64,000 nucleotides of DNA from Thermoleophilum album. GTDB lineage: Bacteria > Actinomycetota > Thermoleophilia > Solirubrobacterales > Thermoleophilaceae. Position 1 is the first letter of the stretch; every line of letters begins with the position of its first letter. Below the pieces are notes generated by a model. The model made no database searches, was not told where the DNA came from, and worked only from the letters and a program-made list of their open reading frames with translations. The stretch lies in assembly GCF_900108055.1 (NCBI RefSeq), contig NZ_FNWJ01000002.1, positions 320,382 to 384,381 on the forward strand, in the 5' to 3' direction. This document shows positions 17,810 to 26,536 of this stretch, piece by piece. The translations under genes and the position numbers were made by a program.

Positions 17810-18976
17810 CTCTAGCAGTTCCGCGGCACGCTGGGCGCCGTCGTTGTGTTCGGCCCAGCGTGCAAGTTCCGCTGCCCGGCGAGCGAGGAGATCGCTCGCG
17901 AGCGCGCGCAGCACCGCTCTCCGCAGATTCACGGGGGTCAATAAGCGTCGCGGCAGCAACAGCCCGGCCCCGAAGTGAGCGACGCGCGTCGCGTTCTCCG
18001 CCATGTCGTCGGCCGCTGGGACGCACAACACCGGCACACCGTGCGCGAGAGCGCGGACTACCGTCCCGTGCCCGCCGTGACAAACCACCAGGCTCGATCG
18101 CGGCATCGTCCGCCCGTACGACAACCAATCGACGAGCACTGCGTTTGGCGGCACCGCGATCGGCCGCTTGAGGGGTTTGCGGTTGGTTGTCGCCAAAACC
18201 CGCACAGGTGCGTTGGCTAACCCCGCCAGTGCCGAGCGCAAAAGTTCGTGCTGAGGATCCTGCGAGGTGCTCGGCGCGATCAGCACCAGCGGGTCGTCGC
18301 CCGGCGGAAACGGCACCTCGCCGTACGGCTGCTCCCACTGAAGCGGCCCGGAGACGGCCGCGAACGGCGGCATCCGTCTGCGCACCGCCTCCAATTGCGG
18401 GAAGGTCGCGACCAGCGCCAGCCGGCGCGAGATGCCGCCATGGGGGTAGGGAAGCGGTGGCAGACCGAGTCGCCGCCGCGCCTCGTTGAGCTCGCGCCGA
18501 CCGCGCTCCTCGCCGCGCCGCACAAGCGGCCGCAAACTCCGCCACAACAGTCGACCGACGGGCGTCCGGGGCGGCAGCGCGCCGATCGCGTACGGTGCGA
18601 GTGCCGGGTCGGGCGTCGGCAGTAGGTGGGGCACGAGCGTCACCCAGGGTCGTTGTTCGAGCTCGGCGGCGAGGGCCGCGGCGATCGTCAGGATGTCGAC
18701 GACAACGACGTCCGGATCGAACGCGCGCACCAACGGACGCGTCTCACGCGCCGCGCGCACCGCGGCCTGGTAGGGGGAGAGTGGCCGCTCCCGCGTTGGG
18801 AAGACCTGATACTCGGGCGCCGCTGCGAAGACCATGCCTTCCCGCTCGACGTGTTTGCGCCAAGCGCGCCACGTCTGCAGGCAGACACGGTGCCCGCGCC
18901 GCACCAACTCGCGCCCCAGAGCGATCTGCGGAAAAGCGTGGCCGGGATCGCCGAAGGCGGCGAGCAGGACCCGCAG
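17771..18976 (-). CDS. MGT-like glycosyltransferase (GT1 family), no ATG/GTG/TTG at the N-terminus
   Basis: A 401-residue GT-B protein like macrolide and sterol glucosyltransferases, which move sugars from nucleotide donors to lipids or small molecules. The C-terminal donor site is visible as VVCHGGHGTVVRALAHGVPVLC. The N-terminal hallmark VLLAAFGDPGHAFPQIALGREL is in frame, but no ATG, GTG or TTG precedes it back into the LLM gene; the best start is CTG at 18976. The first standard start is TTG 18907, which would delete the conserved first strand-loop-helix. The 3' end reads 39 bp into the antisense of tRNA-Asn, giving the tail RGWDSNPQPTG; the stop lies opposite the anticodon. It is third in the SDR-LLM-glycosyltransferase unit. 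Confidence 0.75.
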   Translation of the reverse strand: MRVLLAAFGDPGHAFPQIALGRELVRRGHRVCLQTWRAWRKHVEREGMVFAAAPEYQVFPTRERPLSPYQAAVRAARETRPLVRAFDPDVVVVDILTIAAALAAELEQRPWVTLVPHLLPTPDPALAPYAIGALPPRTPVGRLLWRSLRPLVRRGEERGRRELNEARRRLGLPPLPYPHGGISRRLALVATFPQLEAVRRRMPPFAAVSGPLQWEQPYGEVPFPPGDDPLVLIAPSTSQDPQHELLRSALAGLANAPVRVLATTNRKPLKRPIAVPPNAVLVDWLSYGRTMPRSSLVVCHGGHGTVVRALAHGVPVLCVPAADDMAENATRVAHFGAGLLLPRRLLTPVNLRRAVLRALASDLLARRAAELARWAEHNDGAQRAAELLELRGWDSNPQPTG

Positions 18977-19050
18977 CCGCTGACGTCCGCTCAGGGGCCG
19001 GTTGACGGGACCGTCGCTCTGAGGGCCCGACCGCTGCGTCTGCCGGACGC

Positions 19051-20091
19051 TCAGATCTGCGCCGCGAGCTCAGCCAGCTCGCGCACCATACGCAGCCGCT
19101 CCTGTGGATCGAACGACATCGGCGTGACCATCAGCGTGCCGACGCCCGCCTCCTTGTACACCGCTAGCCGCTCGCGCACCCGATCGCGGGGCCCGCACAG
19201 CGTGACCGTGTCGATCAGCTCCCGCGGCAAAGCGGCGGCGGCCTCCTCCTTCTTGCCCGATAGGTACAGGTCCTGAACTTCGCGCGCTGCCTCCTCGAAG
19301 CCGTAGCTCTGCACTAACTGGTTGTAGAAGTTGCGTTCGCGCGAACCCATCCCGCCGATGTAGAGCGCCAAATAGGGGCGCATCACGTCGCGCGCGCGGT
19401 CGATGTCTTCGTCGATGGCAACGTTCACCATCGGCGCGATGTCGAACCCCTCAAGCGAACGCCCGGCGCGTTGCGCGCCCTCCTCCAGCAGGCGCCGTGA
19501 CTCCGCGACGTGCTCCGGCGAGAACAGAGTCGGGATCCAGCCGTCGGCGATCTCTCCCGCCAGCTGGGTGTTCTTGGGACCGAGCGCAGCCAGATAGATC
19601 GGGATGCGCTCCTGAACGGTCCCGATCATCAGCTTCAGCGGCTTGCCGGGGCCATCCGGCAGTGGCAGCTTGTAGATCTCGCCGTCGTACACCAACCGCT
19701 CGCGCGCCAGCGCCTTGCGCACGATCTCGATGTACTCGCGGGTGCGCTGCAACTGGCGCCCAAAGCGCTGCCCGTGCCACCCCTCGGCGACCTGTGGCCC
19801 TGAAGCGCCGATACCGAGGATCATCCGGCCGTCCGACAGGTGGTCCAGCGTCGCCGCGGTCATCGCGCACATTGCCGGCGAGCGCCCCGGAATCTGGAAG
19901 ATCGCCGACCCGATGCGAATTCGCTCGGTCTGCGCCGCGACCCAAGCGAGCACAGTCGCTGCGTCCGAGCCGTAAGCCTCGGCCGACCAGACCGAGTCGA
20001 AACCGACCCGCTCGGCCTCGCGCACCAGCGCCAACTGGTCCTCGCGGCTGAGGCCGAGCCCCCAATAGCCGATGTGAATACCGAGCTTCAC
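19051..20091 (-). CDS. LLM-class (F420- or flavin-dependent) oxidoreductase
   Basis: A 346-residue luciferase-like monooxygenase-fold TIM barrel. LGIHIGYWGLG opens the barrel, SVWSAEAYGSDA follows, SDGRMILGIGASGPQV is the phosphate-binding region, and DGWIPTLFSPEH lies in the C-terminal half. This layout matches F420-dependent methylene-tetrahydromethanopterin reductase-like and related actinobacterial enzymes; the substrate cannot be read. GTG 20091 was chosen because AAAGGGGGC lies just upstream as a Shine-Dalgarno sequence; an earlier TTG/GTG extension is not conserved. The gene follows an SDR by 22 bp. Confidence 0.85.
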   Translation of the reverse strand: MKLGIHIGYWGLGLSREDQLALVREAERVGFDSVWSAEAYGSDAATVLAWVAAQTERIRIGSAIFQIPGRSPAMCAMTAATLDHLSDGRMILGIGASGPQVAEGWHGQRFGRQLQRTREYIEIVRKALARERLVYDGEIYKLPLPDGPGKPLKLMIGTVQERIPIYLAALGPKNTQLAGEIADGWIPTLFSPEHVAESRRLLEEGAQRAGRSLEGFDIAPMVNVAIDEDIDRARDVMRPYLALYIGGMGSRERNFYNQLVQSYGFEEAAREVQDLYLSGKKEEAAAALPRELIDTVTLCGPRDRVRERLAVYKEAGVGTLMVTPMSFDPQERLRMVRELAELAAQI

Positions 20092-20113
20092 ACTGCCCCC
20101 TTTCGGTCGCCGA

Positions 20114-20836
20114 TCACGGCATGTCGCCCGGTCGCACAAATTGGATCTCCGGAACGATGCAGTTCGGCGAGCAGGAGAGCAGGAACCGCACCGCGGCGAC
20201 GATGTCGGACGTTTGGATCATCTCCGACTCCGGCACATGCTCCTTGATCCACTCCGTCATCGGCGTTGCGACGAAGCCGGGACAGAGCGCCGTTGCGCGC
20301 ACACCCTCGTTGGACAGCTCACGAATCGTCGCCTGAGTCAGCGCGACGACGCCGGCCTTGGCAGCCGAGTAGGCGGCGAGACCCGGCTGCGGAATCTTGC
20401 CGGCGATCGACGCCGTGTTGATGATGTGCGCGCGCCGGTGCTCGGCGCCCGCCTGCTTGAGCAGGGGTATGCACTCGCGCGTCATCAAGTAGACCGCGCG
20501 CAGGTTCACGTCGAGCTGAATGTCGAGCCGCTTGGTATCGGTTTGCTCGATCGGGCCCGCGATCCCAACGCCAGCGTTGTTTACGAGCACGTCCAGACGT
20601 CCGTAGCGCTCGCGGTGCTCGCGTGCCACACGCTTGATGTCCTCTTCCTCCGCCATGTTCGCGGCCACCGCGTGCACCTCGAGCCCGGCGTCACGCAGCG
20701 TGCGCGCCGCCTCTTCCAGCTTGTCCGGCTTGCGCGCCGAGATCGTCAGCGCGTAGCCGTCTTCCCCAAGTGCGCGCGCGATATCGAAACCGATCCCGCT
20801 GGACCCTCCGGTGACCAGTGCTGCGCGTTCTGGCAT
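20114..20836 (-). CDS. Short-chain dehydrogenase/reductase
   Basis: A 240-residue classical SDR that oxidises or reduces an alcohol/ketone with NAD(P). The nucleotide motif is TGGSSGIG near the N-terminus, NNAGVG follows near residue 85, and the catalytic set is Ser in INTASIAG, then YSAAK (Tyr-x3-Lys). ATG 20836 is preceded by AGGAGGAG, a strong Shine-Dalgarno sequence, so the longer reading from 20857 is not needed. The gene is first of the three-gene minus-strand unit and diverges from the lipoprotein at 20948. The substrate is unknown. Confidence 0.9.
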   Translation of the reverse strand: MPERAALVTGGSSGIGFDIARALGEDGYALTISARKPDKLEEAARTLRDAGLEVHAVAANMAEEEDIKRVAREHRERYGRLDVLVNNAGVGIAGPIEQTDTKRLDIQLDVNLRAVYLMTRECIPLLKQAGAEHRRAHIINTASIAGKIPQPGLAAYSAAKAGVVALTQATIRELSNEGVRATALCPGFVATPMTEWIKEHVPESEMIQTSDIVAAVRFLLSCSPNCIVPEIQFVRPGDMP

Positions 20837-20933
20837 CGCTCCTCCTGGCTCGCTCACGACGAACCCGCGCCCGCTTCGGCCACGGCTTCGACATGCCCGA
20901 GCGGGCGAGGGCAGCGCGCGAAGGCTAACCCCC

Positions 20934-20939
20934 TAAGCT
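20934..20939 (+). promoter_or_regulatory. -10 element TAAGCT for the leaderless lipoprotein gene
   Basis: TAAGCT ends 8 bp before ATG 20948; there is no Shine-Dalgarno sequence. It rejects the very long upstream ORF extension across the SDR gene. Confidence 0.5.
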
Positions 20940-20947
20940 TCGGCGCG

Positions 20948-21976
20948 ATGCCCCGAGCGCGCCTGCTTGTTCGTCGCCGCCCCCGCGAGGCACGCCAGAC
21001 GAACGACCCGCGGGCACCCAGGCACGTGCGCTGGGCGGCGCCCTTGTTCCTGGTAGCGGTACTCGCCGGCTGCGGAGGCGGCAGCGACCGGTCGACCAGC
21101 GGGCCGCCACGAGTGGCTTTCCCGGCCGCCGCCAGCCGCACCCTCGACGAGGTTGCGCGGCTGGCTCGTCCTTCGCGCCTCGAGCTCGCTCCCGCGGGGG
21201 TCGTGCTGGAGCGCGGACGGCAGCGCTTCGGCTTCGCTTTGATCGACCCCCAACGGGGTCCGCGCTTCGGTGTTCCGGCGGCTATCTACTTAGCGGCTCC
21301 GGGAGGCCGCGCGCTTGGACCTTTCCCAGCGCGCGAAGAGTCGCTCGCCGTAGATCCGGCCTTTCGCAGCGAAGAGACGGCGCGCGACCGCGATGTGGCG
21401 CGATCGGTGCAGGTCGCTTACCCGCGCTTTCCGAGCCCCGGTCGCTACCGGGCCCTAGCGCTCGCCGAGGTCAACGGTCGCCTGGTGGCGACGCGACCCA
21501 CCGAACTGCGGGTACTGGCTAAGAGCCCCGTCCCCGAAGTCGGTGAGCGGGCGATTCGTGTGCACACACCGACGCTCGCCGACGTGCGCGGCAACGTGCG
21601 GGCGATCGAAACCCGTACGCCCCCGGACGGCATGCACAAGGACGACCTCTACGACGTCATCGGTCGGCGCCCGGTGCTGCTCGTGTTCGCGACGCCCGCG
21701 CTCTGTCAGTCCCGGGTGTGCGGTCCCGTCGTCGATCTCGCCGAACAGCTGCGGGCGCGTCGGGGGAGCGAGGCGGCCTTCATCCACATGGAGATCTACC
21801 GCGACAACGACCCCAGCAAGGGCCTGCGTCCCCAGGTGCGGGCCTGGCGGCTGCCTAGCGAGCCGTGGGTTTTCGCGATCGACCGGCGGGGCCGCATCGC
21901 CGCTCGCATCGAAGGGGCGGCGAGCTACCGTGAGCTCGAGCGTGCGCTTGCCGCGGCCGTGCGCGGGGCGCCCTGA
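20948..21976 (+). CDS. Lipoprotein with C-terminal thioredoxin-like domain
   Basis: A 342-residue secreted lipoprotein of unknown exact function. A basic N-terminus and hydrophobic stretch end in the lipobox LAGC (Cys 42). Residues about 50-215 form a beta-rich region I do not recognise. Residues about 235-342 look like a thioredoxin/SCO1 fold, with RPVLLVFATPALC leading to two cysteines at 253 and 258 spaced CxxxxC instead of the CxxC of thioredoxin or CxxxC of SCO1. EPWVFAIDRRGRI is the usual strand after the cis-Pro site. A role in extracytoplasmic disulfide or metal chemistry is possible. It stands alone before tRNA-Met. Confidence 0.75.
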   Translation: MPRARLLVRRRPREARQTNDPRAPRHVRWAAPLFLVAVLAGCGGGSDRSTSGPPRVAFPAAASRTLDEVARLARPSRLELAPAGVVLERGRQRFGFALIDPQRGPRFGVPAAIYLAAPGGRALGPFPAREESLAVDPAFRSEETARDRDVARSVQVAYPRFPSPGRYRALALAEVNGRLVATRPTELRVLAKSPVPEVGERAIRVHTPTLADVRGNVRAIETRTPPDGMHKDDLYDVIGRRPVLLVFATPALCQSRVCGPVVDLAEQLRARRGSEAAFIHMEIYRDNDPSKGLRPQVRAWRLPSEPWVFAIDRRGRIAARIEGAASYRELERALAAAVRGAP

Positions 21977-22021
21977 GCAGCCGTCGGCGCCGACACGCTG
22001 GGTTCGGGGCCGCTGTGCGCA

Positions 22022-22094
22022 TGGGCCGGGCAGGATTCGAACCTGCGACCGTCGGGTTATGAGCCCGCCGCTCTGACCGCTGAGCTACCGGCCC
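22022..22094 (-). tRNA. tRNA-Met (CAT)
   Basis: A complete 73-nt cloverleaf on the minus strand. Acceptor GGGCCGG / CCGGCCC, D arm GCTC-GAGC, anticodon loop CTCATAA with anticodon CAT, TPsiC arm GCAGG-TTCGAAT-CCTGC. No encoded CCA. It has none of the initiator features (three G-C pairs in the anticodon stem, 1-72 mismatch), so elongator Met is likely; a lysidine-modified Ile tRNA cannot be excluded from sequence alone. Confidence 0.93.
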
Positions 22095-22143
22095 CGGCGC
22101 AGCAGTCTAGGTCGCGGGGCGAGCCCTGACGGCGGCGTCCTTG

Positions 22144-22173
22144 TACTCTCGCCGAAGCGATGTTGGAGGGAGG
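22144..22173 (+). promoter_or_regulatory. Promoter and strong ribosome-binding site for the GT4 gene
   Basis: TACTCT (22144-22149) is a -10 element that would start RNA near 22156. GGAGGGAGG (about 22165-22173) is a strong Shine-Dalgarno sequence 7 bp before ATG 22181. This combination rejects the in-frame ATG at 22160. Confidence 0.5.
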
Positions 22174-22180
22174 TCAGCGC

Positions 22181-23437
22181 ATGCGCAGCGAGCCGCGCGT
22201 GGTCGTTGCCCACGACTTCACCGAGGTGCTGGGCGGTGCCGAGCGGGTGCTCGGCGAGATCGCCGCGACCTTTCCCCAAGCGCCGGTTTACGCGCTGCTG
22301 GGTCGGCCGAGCGTTGCCGAGGCGCTGGGCATCGCCGACCGCTTTCACAGCCTGCTGCCGCCCCGGCGTCGTTTGTTGCGCTCGTATCGGCTGCTGGCGC
22401 CGATTCTGCCGGGGCTGGTTGAAAGGGTGCGTCTGCCCGAAGCGGACGTGTTGATCACCTCGAGCTACGCCTTCGCGCTCGGCTTGCGCACCCGCAACCG
22501 TGCTCCGCATGCCTGCTACTGCCACTCGCCGTTGCGCTTCGCATGGACGATGACGCGCGAGTACCGACGGCACTGGTCGCGGGGGGCGCTGACCGCCGCC
22601 GGCTTCGACCTCTTCGCAGCTGCGATGCGGCGACTGGATCGGCGAGCGTCGCGCAACGTCGATCTCTTCCTGACGCAGAGCGACTTCGTCGCCACGCAGA
22701 TCCAGCAGTTCTACGGCCGTGAAGCGCGCGTGATCGGTGCTCCGGTGGACTGCGAGCGGTTCCACCCATCGGGTCGTCCGGCGGGCGACTACTTCTTGCT
22801 CGTCGGACGACTGGTTGAGCCTTACCTGCGGGCGACGGTCGCGCTCGACGCCTTCCGGATGCTGCCCGGCGAGCGACTACTGGTGGTCGGCGACGGTCCG
22901 GCTGCCGGCATCCTGCGCAGCCGGGCGCCCGACAACGTGTCGTTCCTCGGCCGGGTCGACGACGACCAGCTGGTGGAGCTGATGCAGCACTGCAAGGCGC
23001 TGATTTCGCCCACGCTGCACGACTTCGGTCTGGTGCCGATCGAGGCGATGGCTTGTGGGCGTCCGGTGATCGCCTACGGGGCAGGCGGTGCGCGGCGGAC
23101 GGTGGTGCCCGGTAAAACCGGTGTGTTCTTCGAGGAGCCGACGCCCGAGGCATTGGCGGCCGCGGTTCGCGCCTTCGATCCCAGCGCCTTCGACTCGACG
23201 GAGATCCGCCGGCACGCCTTGCAATGGGATCGTCTGCGCTTCCGCGAGCGCCTGCGCGCCGAGGTGCTGGCGCTAGCTGCAGCAGGCACGGCCGCTTGTG
23301 AGCGCGACGGTGCCGAGGTGGGCGGGTCGGCGCGGCCGGCAGACGCCGTCGATAATGCGCGCCCGTGGCGAGAGCAGACGAGCGGCACGACGAGCGCCCC
23401 GTCCTCATCCTCTGTGGAGGGCGCGGCACTCGCCTAA
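22181..23437 (+). CDS. Family 4 glycosyltransferase
   Basis: A 418-residue GT-B glycosyltransferase that probably transfers a sugar or sugar phosphate during surface glycan synthesis. The N-terminal domain opens with VVVAHDFTEVLGGAERVL (acceptor-side glycine loop). The C-terminal domain has FLLVGRLVE, VSFLGRVDDDQLVEL and the EX7E-type donor site around SPTLHDFGLVPIEAMACGRPVIAY. About 40 low-complexity residues at the C-terminus overlap the start of the next gene by 73 bp and may be non-conserved. The ATG at 22181 was chosen on its strong ribosome-binding site. Confidence 0.87.
   Translation: MRSEPRVVVAHDFTEVLGGAERVLGEIAATFPQAPVYALLGRPSVAEALGIADRFHSLLPPRRRLLRSYRLLAPILPGLVERVRLPEADVLITSSYAFALGLRTRNRAPHACYCHSPLRFAWTMTREYRRHWSRGALTAAGFDLFAAAMRRLDRRASRNVDLFLTQSDFVATQIQQFYGREARVIGAPVDCERFHPSGRPAGDYFLLVGRLVEPYLRATVALDAFRMLPGERLLVVGDGPAAGILRSRAPDNVSFLGRVDDDQLVELMQHCKALISPTLHDFGLVPIEAMACGRPVIAYGAGGARRTVVPGKTGVFFEEPTPEALAAAVRAFDPSAFDSTEIRRHALQWDRLRFRERLRAEVLALAAAGTAACERDGAEVGGSARPADAVDNARPWREQTSGTTSAPSSSSVEGAALA
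23351..23356 (+). promoter_or_regulatory. -10 element GATAAT inside the GT4 coding region
   Basis: GATAAT ends 8 bp before GTG 23365, while the preceding gene is still being read. The placement suggests the nucleotidyltransferase has its own leaderless promoter. Confidence 0.4.
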
Positions 23438-24120
23438 ACGGTGCCGCTGCCGGTACCCCAAAGCCGCTTGTCGAGATCGGCGGAAAGCCGATTGTTTGGC
23501 ATGTAGTTCAGCTCTACGCGCGCCAGGGTTTCTGCGAGTTCGTGCTCTTGACGGGTTTCCGCGGCGAGCTCGTTGAGCGCTTCGTGCGCGCCGAGCCTTG
23601 GCCCGACGGGGTGTCCGTGCGCTGTCACGACGGGGGACTCGACACGCCGACCGGCGGTCGGGTGTGGGCCGCGCGCAGCGAGATCGGCGACCGCGGCTTC
23701 TGCCTGACCTACGCCGACGGCCTTGCTGACATCGACCTACGCGACCTTTTGGACGCCCATCGCCGCAGCGGAGCGCTCGCCACCGTCACGGTCGTCTGGC
23801 CGCAACTGCAGTTCGGTTTCCTCGACGTCGACCAACGCGGGCGCGTGCTCGGCTTCGAGGAGAAGCCGCGATCGCCGCGCCCAGTCAACGGTGGCTTCAT
23901 GGTCTTCGAGCGCGCGGCGCTCGACTACTTCGGGGCCGAGCACGTGCTCGAACGCCAGACGCTACCCGCCTTAGCAAGCGCTGGCGTGCTCCACGCTTAC
24001 CCCCACGAGGGTTTCTGGGCGTGTCTCGACACCTACAAGGATCGACTGGCGCTCGAGGAGCTCTGGGGTTCGGGCGCAGCCCCCTGGGCTCGCAACTGCA
24101 CTGCTACCGGCAGGAACTGA
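23365..24120 (+). CDS. Sugar-1-phosphate nucleotidyltransferase, RfbF-like (glucose-1-phosphate cytidylyltransferase?)
   Basis: A 251-residue nucleotidyltransferase that activates a hexose-1-phosphate. LILCGGRGTRL is the nucleotide-binding loop, followed by PKPLVEIGGKPI. The pattern HDGGLDTPTGGRV and LTYADGLADIDLRDLL matches the RfbF group (CDP-glucose pyrophosphorylase) better than RmlA. FGFLDVD, VNGGFMVFE and FWACLDTYKDR complete the fold. An RfbG-like CDP-glucose 4,6-dehydratase is encoded 26 kb away. Substrate by family resemblance only. Confidence 0.8.
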   Translation: MARADERHDERPVLILCGGRGTRLNGAAAGTPKPLVEIGGKPIVWHVVQLYARQGFCEFVLLTGFRGELVERFVRAEPWPDGVSVRCHDGGLDTPTGGRVWAARSEIGDRGFCLTYADGLADIDLRDLLDAHRRSGALATVTVVWPQLQFGFLDVDQRGRVLGFEEKPRSPRPVNGGFMVFERAALDYFGAEHVLERQTLPALASAGVLHAYPHEGFWACLDTYKDRLALEELWGSGAAPWARNCTATGRN

Positions 24121-24145
24121 AGGGCAGCGCGCGAAACAGAGCGCC

Positions 24146-24988
24146 GTGACTCGCACGGCTGCTCTTACGCTCTCCGAAGAGATACGACAGCGCTTCGACG
24201 AACTGTCGCCCTCGCAGAAAGACGTCGGCCGGTACATCATCGACCACCTCGAGGAGGCCGCCTTCCACACCGCCGAGCAGCTCGCCCGCCGCGCGAACAC
24301 CTCGAGCTCCACCGTCGTCCGCTTCGCCCAGGCGCTCGGGTTCGAGGGCTTCCCGGAGCTGCAACACGCGGCGCGCGAGGAGTATCGCCGTCGGCGCGAG
24401 CGCGAAGAGGCTGCCCCGCTCGCTGCACAACCGCTGTTCCCGATCGACCAGACCGAAGTCGAGGCAGCGCTGCAGGCCGATCACCGAAACCTCGAAGCGA
24501 CCGCGCGGCGCATCGACCGCGAGACGATCAAGCGGTGCGTCGACATGCTGTCGCGGGCGGAGCGGATAGTGCTCTGCGGCACCGATCAGATGGCTTTCTT
24601 CGCGAGCTACCTCCGCCACCTTCTGATGCTTCTCGACCTGCGCGCCGAGGTGGTGGCGAGCCCGAGCCAGGAGGGTCTCGCGCGGCTCGCGCGTCTCGAC
24701 CGCCGTAGCTTGCTCGTCGGCTTCAGCGCCGGCCGCCCGCACGCCCTGGTGGTGCGGGCGCTGAGACTCGCCCGCCACCGCGGCGCCGGCACGATCGCGA
24801 TCTGCGACTCGACCCTCTCGGAGGTCGCGCGGGTCGCCGACGAGGCGCTCTTCTACTCCTCCGACAGCCCCGCCTATGTGCGTTCCCACGTGGCGCTGCT
24901 GGCGCTGATCCAGGCGTTGGCCTACGGCGTGTACGCGCTCGACGAGTCGGCCTACGCCGATCGCATCAAGGCCTTCAAGCTCAAATAG
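24146..24988 (+). CDS. MurR/RpiR-family transcriptional regulator
   Basis: A 280-residue regulator with an N-terminal RpiR helix-turn-helix (about 10-80; [16 protein letters not shown] and the recognition region [15 protein letters not shown]) and a C-terminal SIS sugar-phosphate isomerase-like domain (about 125-250; [16 protein letters not shown]). Such proteins sense sugar phosphates. It follows the nucleotidyltransferase by 25 bp and precedes pdxS by 46 bp, so its target could be either, or elsewhere. It starts with GTG at 24146. Confidence 0.88.
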   Translation: MTRTAALTLSEEIRQRFDELSPSQKDVGRYIIDHLEEAAFHTAEQLARRANTSSSTVVRFAQALGFEGFPELQHAAREEYRRRREREEAAPLAAQPLFPIDQTEVEAALQADHRNLEATARRIDRETIKRCVDMLSRAERIVLCGTDQMAFFASYLRHLLMLLDLRAEVVASPSQEGLARLARLDRRSLLVGFSAGRPHALVVRALRLARHRGAGTIAICDSTLSEVARVADEALFYSSDSPAYVRSHVALLALIQALAYGVYALDESAYADRIKAFKLK

Positions 24989-25020
24989 CGCGATCGAGCA
25001 GGGCCACGGCGCTGCCGGGA

Positions 25021-25026
25021 TATCCT
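25021..25026 (+). promoter_or_regulatory. -10 element TATCCT for leaderless pdxS
   Basis: TATCCT ends 8 bp before ATG 25035 (5 bp before TTG 25032). It favours ATG 25035 as the start. Confidence 0.5.
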
Positions 25027-25034
25027 GCCTGTTG

Positions 25035-25919
25035 ATGGAAACCGGCACGCTGCGCGTCAAGACCGGGCTCGCCGAGATGCTCAAGGGCGGCGTGATCATG
25101 GACGTCGTGAACGCCGAGCAGGCGCGCATCGCCGAGGCCGCCGGTGCCTGTGCGGTGATGGCGCTCGAGCGTGTCCCAGCTGATATTCGCGCCGCGGGTG
25201 GGGTCGCCCGCATGGCCGATCCGACCAAGATCGAGGAGATCAAGCAGGCCGTCACGATCCCGGTGATGGCGAAGGTGCGGATCGGGCACTTCGTCGAGGC
25301 CCAGGTCCTTGAGGCGTTCGAGGTCGACTACATCGACGAGTCCGAGGTGCTGACGCCAGCCGACGAGCACCACCACATCGACAAGTGGAAGTTCAAAGTG
25401 CCGTTCGTCTGTGGAGCGACCAACCTCGGGGAGGCGCTCAGACGGATAGCCGAAGGCGCGGCGATGATCCGCTCGAAGGGCGAGGCCGGTACCGGGAACG
25501 TGGTCGAGGCGGTTCGCCACATGCGTTTGATCACTGGGGAGATCAAACGGCTGACGGTGCTTGAGGAGGCCGAGTTGCCGGCCGCCGCCAAGGAGCTCGG
25601 CGCCCCGCTGGATTTGGTGCGCTGGGTCGCCGAGCATGGGCGCCTGCCGGTCGTGCTGTTCAGCGCCGGCGGCATCGCGACGCCCGCCGACGCCGCTTTG
25701 ATGATGCAGCTCGGCGCCGAGGGTGTGTTCGTCGGCTCGGGAATCTTCAAGTCGGAGGATCCCGAGCGACGCGCCCGCGCGATCGTCGAGGCGACCACTC
25801 ACTACGACGATCCGGAGCGGATAGCGGCTGCCTCGCGCGGGCTCGGCGAGGCAATGCCGGGCGTCGAGATTGCAGAGCTCGCCGCCTCCGGCGGCCTGAT
25901 CCAGCAGCGCGGCTGGTAG
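25035..25919 (+). CDS. pdxS: Pyridoxal 5'-phosphate synthase, PdxS subunit
   Basis: PdxS makes pyridoxal phosphate from ribose 5-phosphate, glyceraldehyde 3-phosphate and ammonia supplied by PdxT. The 294-residue barrel shows [48 protein letters not shown] and [11 protein letters not shown], all diagnostic. ATG 25035 is chosen over TTG 25032 on the -10 spacing. Its stop overlaps the pdxT GTG by one base, giving the standard pdxS-pdxT unit. Confidence 0.98.
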   Translation: METGTLRVKTGLAEMLKGGVIMDVVNAEQARIAEAAGACAVMALERVPADIRAAGGVARMADPTKIEEIKQAVTIPVMAKVRIGHFVEAQVLEAFEVDYIDESEVLTPADEHHHIDKWKFKVPFVCGATNLGEALRRIAEGAAMIRSKGEAGTGNVVEAVRHMRLITGEIKRLTVLEEAELPAAAKELGAPLDLVRWVAEHGRLPVVLFSAGGIATPADAALMMQLGAEGVFVGSGIFKSEDPERRARAIVEATTHYDDPERIAAASRGLGEAMPGVEIAELAASGGLIQQRGW

Positions 25920-26536
25920 TGGCTAGCGCAGCAGCGTCGGATCGCCCGCGAGTCGGCGTGCTCGCGATTCAGGGCGATTTCGAGGCGCACGCGCGGGCGC
26001 TCGAACGAGCTGGAGCGCTGCCCACGCTGGTGCGCACACGTCGTCACTTGGAGGGTGTAGCGGCGCTGGTTTTCCCCGGTGGCGAATCGACCACGATCAT
26101 GAGGGGCATTGCGCGTGAGGGACTCGCCGAGCCGCTGCGGCAACTGATCGCTGGCGGTCTGCCGACGCTTGCGACTTGCGCCGGGATGATCGTGCTCGAT
26201 CGGGCGCACCTTGGTGTGCTCGATCTGCGCTGCCGGCGCAACGCCTTCGGTCGTCAAATCGCTTCGTTCGAGTGCGACCTCGAGCTCAGCGGCTTGCCCG
26301 GCGGACCGGTGCGCGCGGTGTTCATCCGCGCGCCCTGGGTGGAGGAAGCGGGGCCGAGCGTCGAGATCCTGGCGGAGGTGAACGGCCATCCGGTGGCGGT
26401 ACGTGAGGGTGCGGTCACCGCGCTCGCCTTCCATCCCGAGCTGACCGACGATCTCCGTTTTCACGAGCAGCTCGTCGCGCAAGCCAGTCGCCGATCGCCG
26501 CAGGTCGGTCCCCGACAGGAGGTGAACACGCAGTGA
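25919..26536 (+). CDS. pdxT: Pyridoxal 5'-phosphate synthase glutaminase, PdxT subunit
   Basis: PdxT hydrolyses glutamine and feeds ammonia to PdxS. The 205-residue class I amidotransferase has VGVLAIQGDFEAH, PGGESTTI, the nucleophile in TCAGMIVL and the His-Glu pair in FHPELT. GTG 25919 overlaps the pdxS stop. The last 12 residues overlap the ribosome-binding site and start of the aminopeptidase gene. Confidence 0.96.
   Translation: MASAAASDRPRVGVLAIQGDFEAHARALERAGALPTLVRTRRHLEGVAALVFPGGESTTIMRGIAREGLAEPLRQLIAGGLPTLATCAGMIVLDRAHLGVLDLRCRRNAFGRQIASFECDLELSGLPGGPVRAVFIRAPWVEEAGPSVEILAEVNGHPVAVREGAVTALAFHPELTDDLRFHEQLVAQASRRSPQVGPRQEVNTQ

Noticed and set aside
20141-20947. Extension of the lipoprotein ORF upstream
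   Set aside because: It overlaps the SDR gene on the opposite strand; a signal peptide and -10 element fit ATG 20948.
22022-22094. Initiator tRNA-Met
   Set aside because: The first pair of the acceptor stem is a normal G-C and the anticodon stem lacks the three consecutive G-C pairs of initiators.
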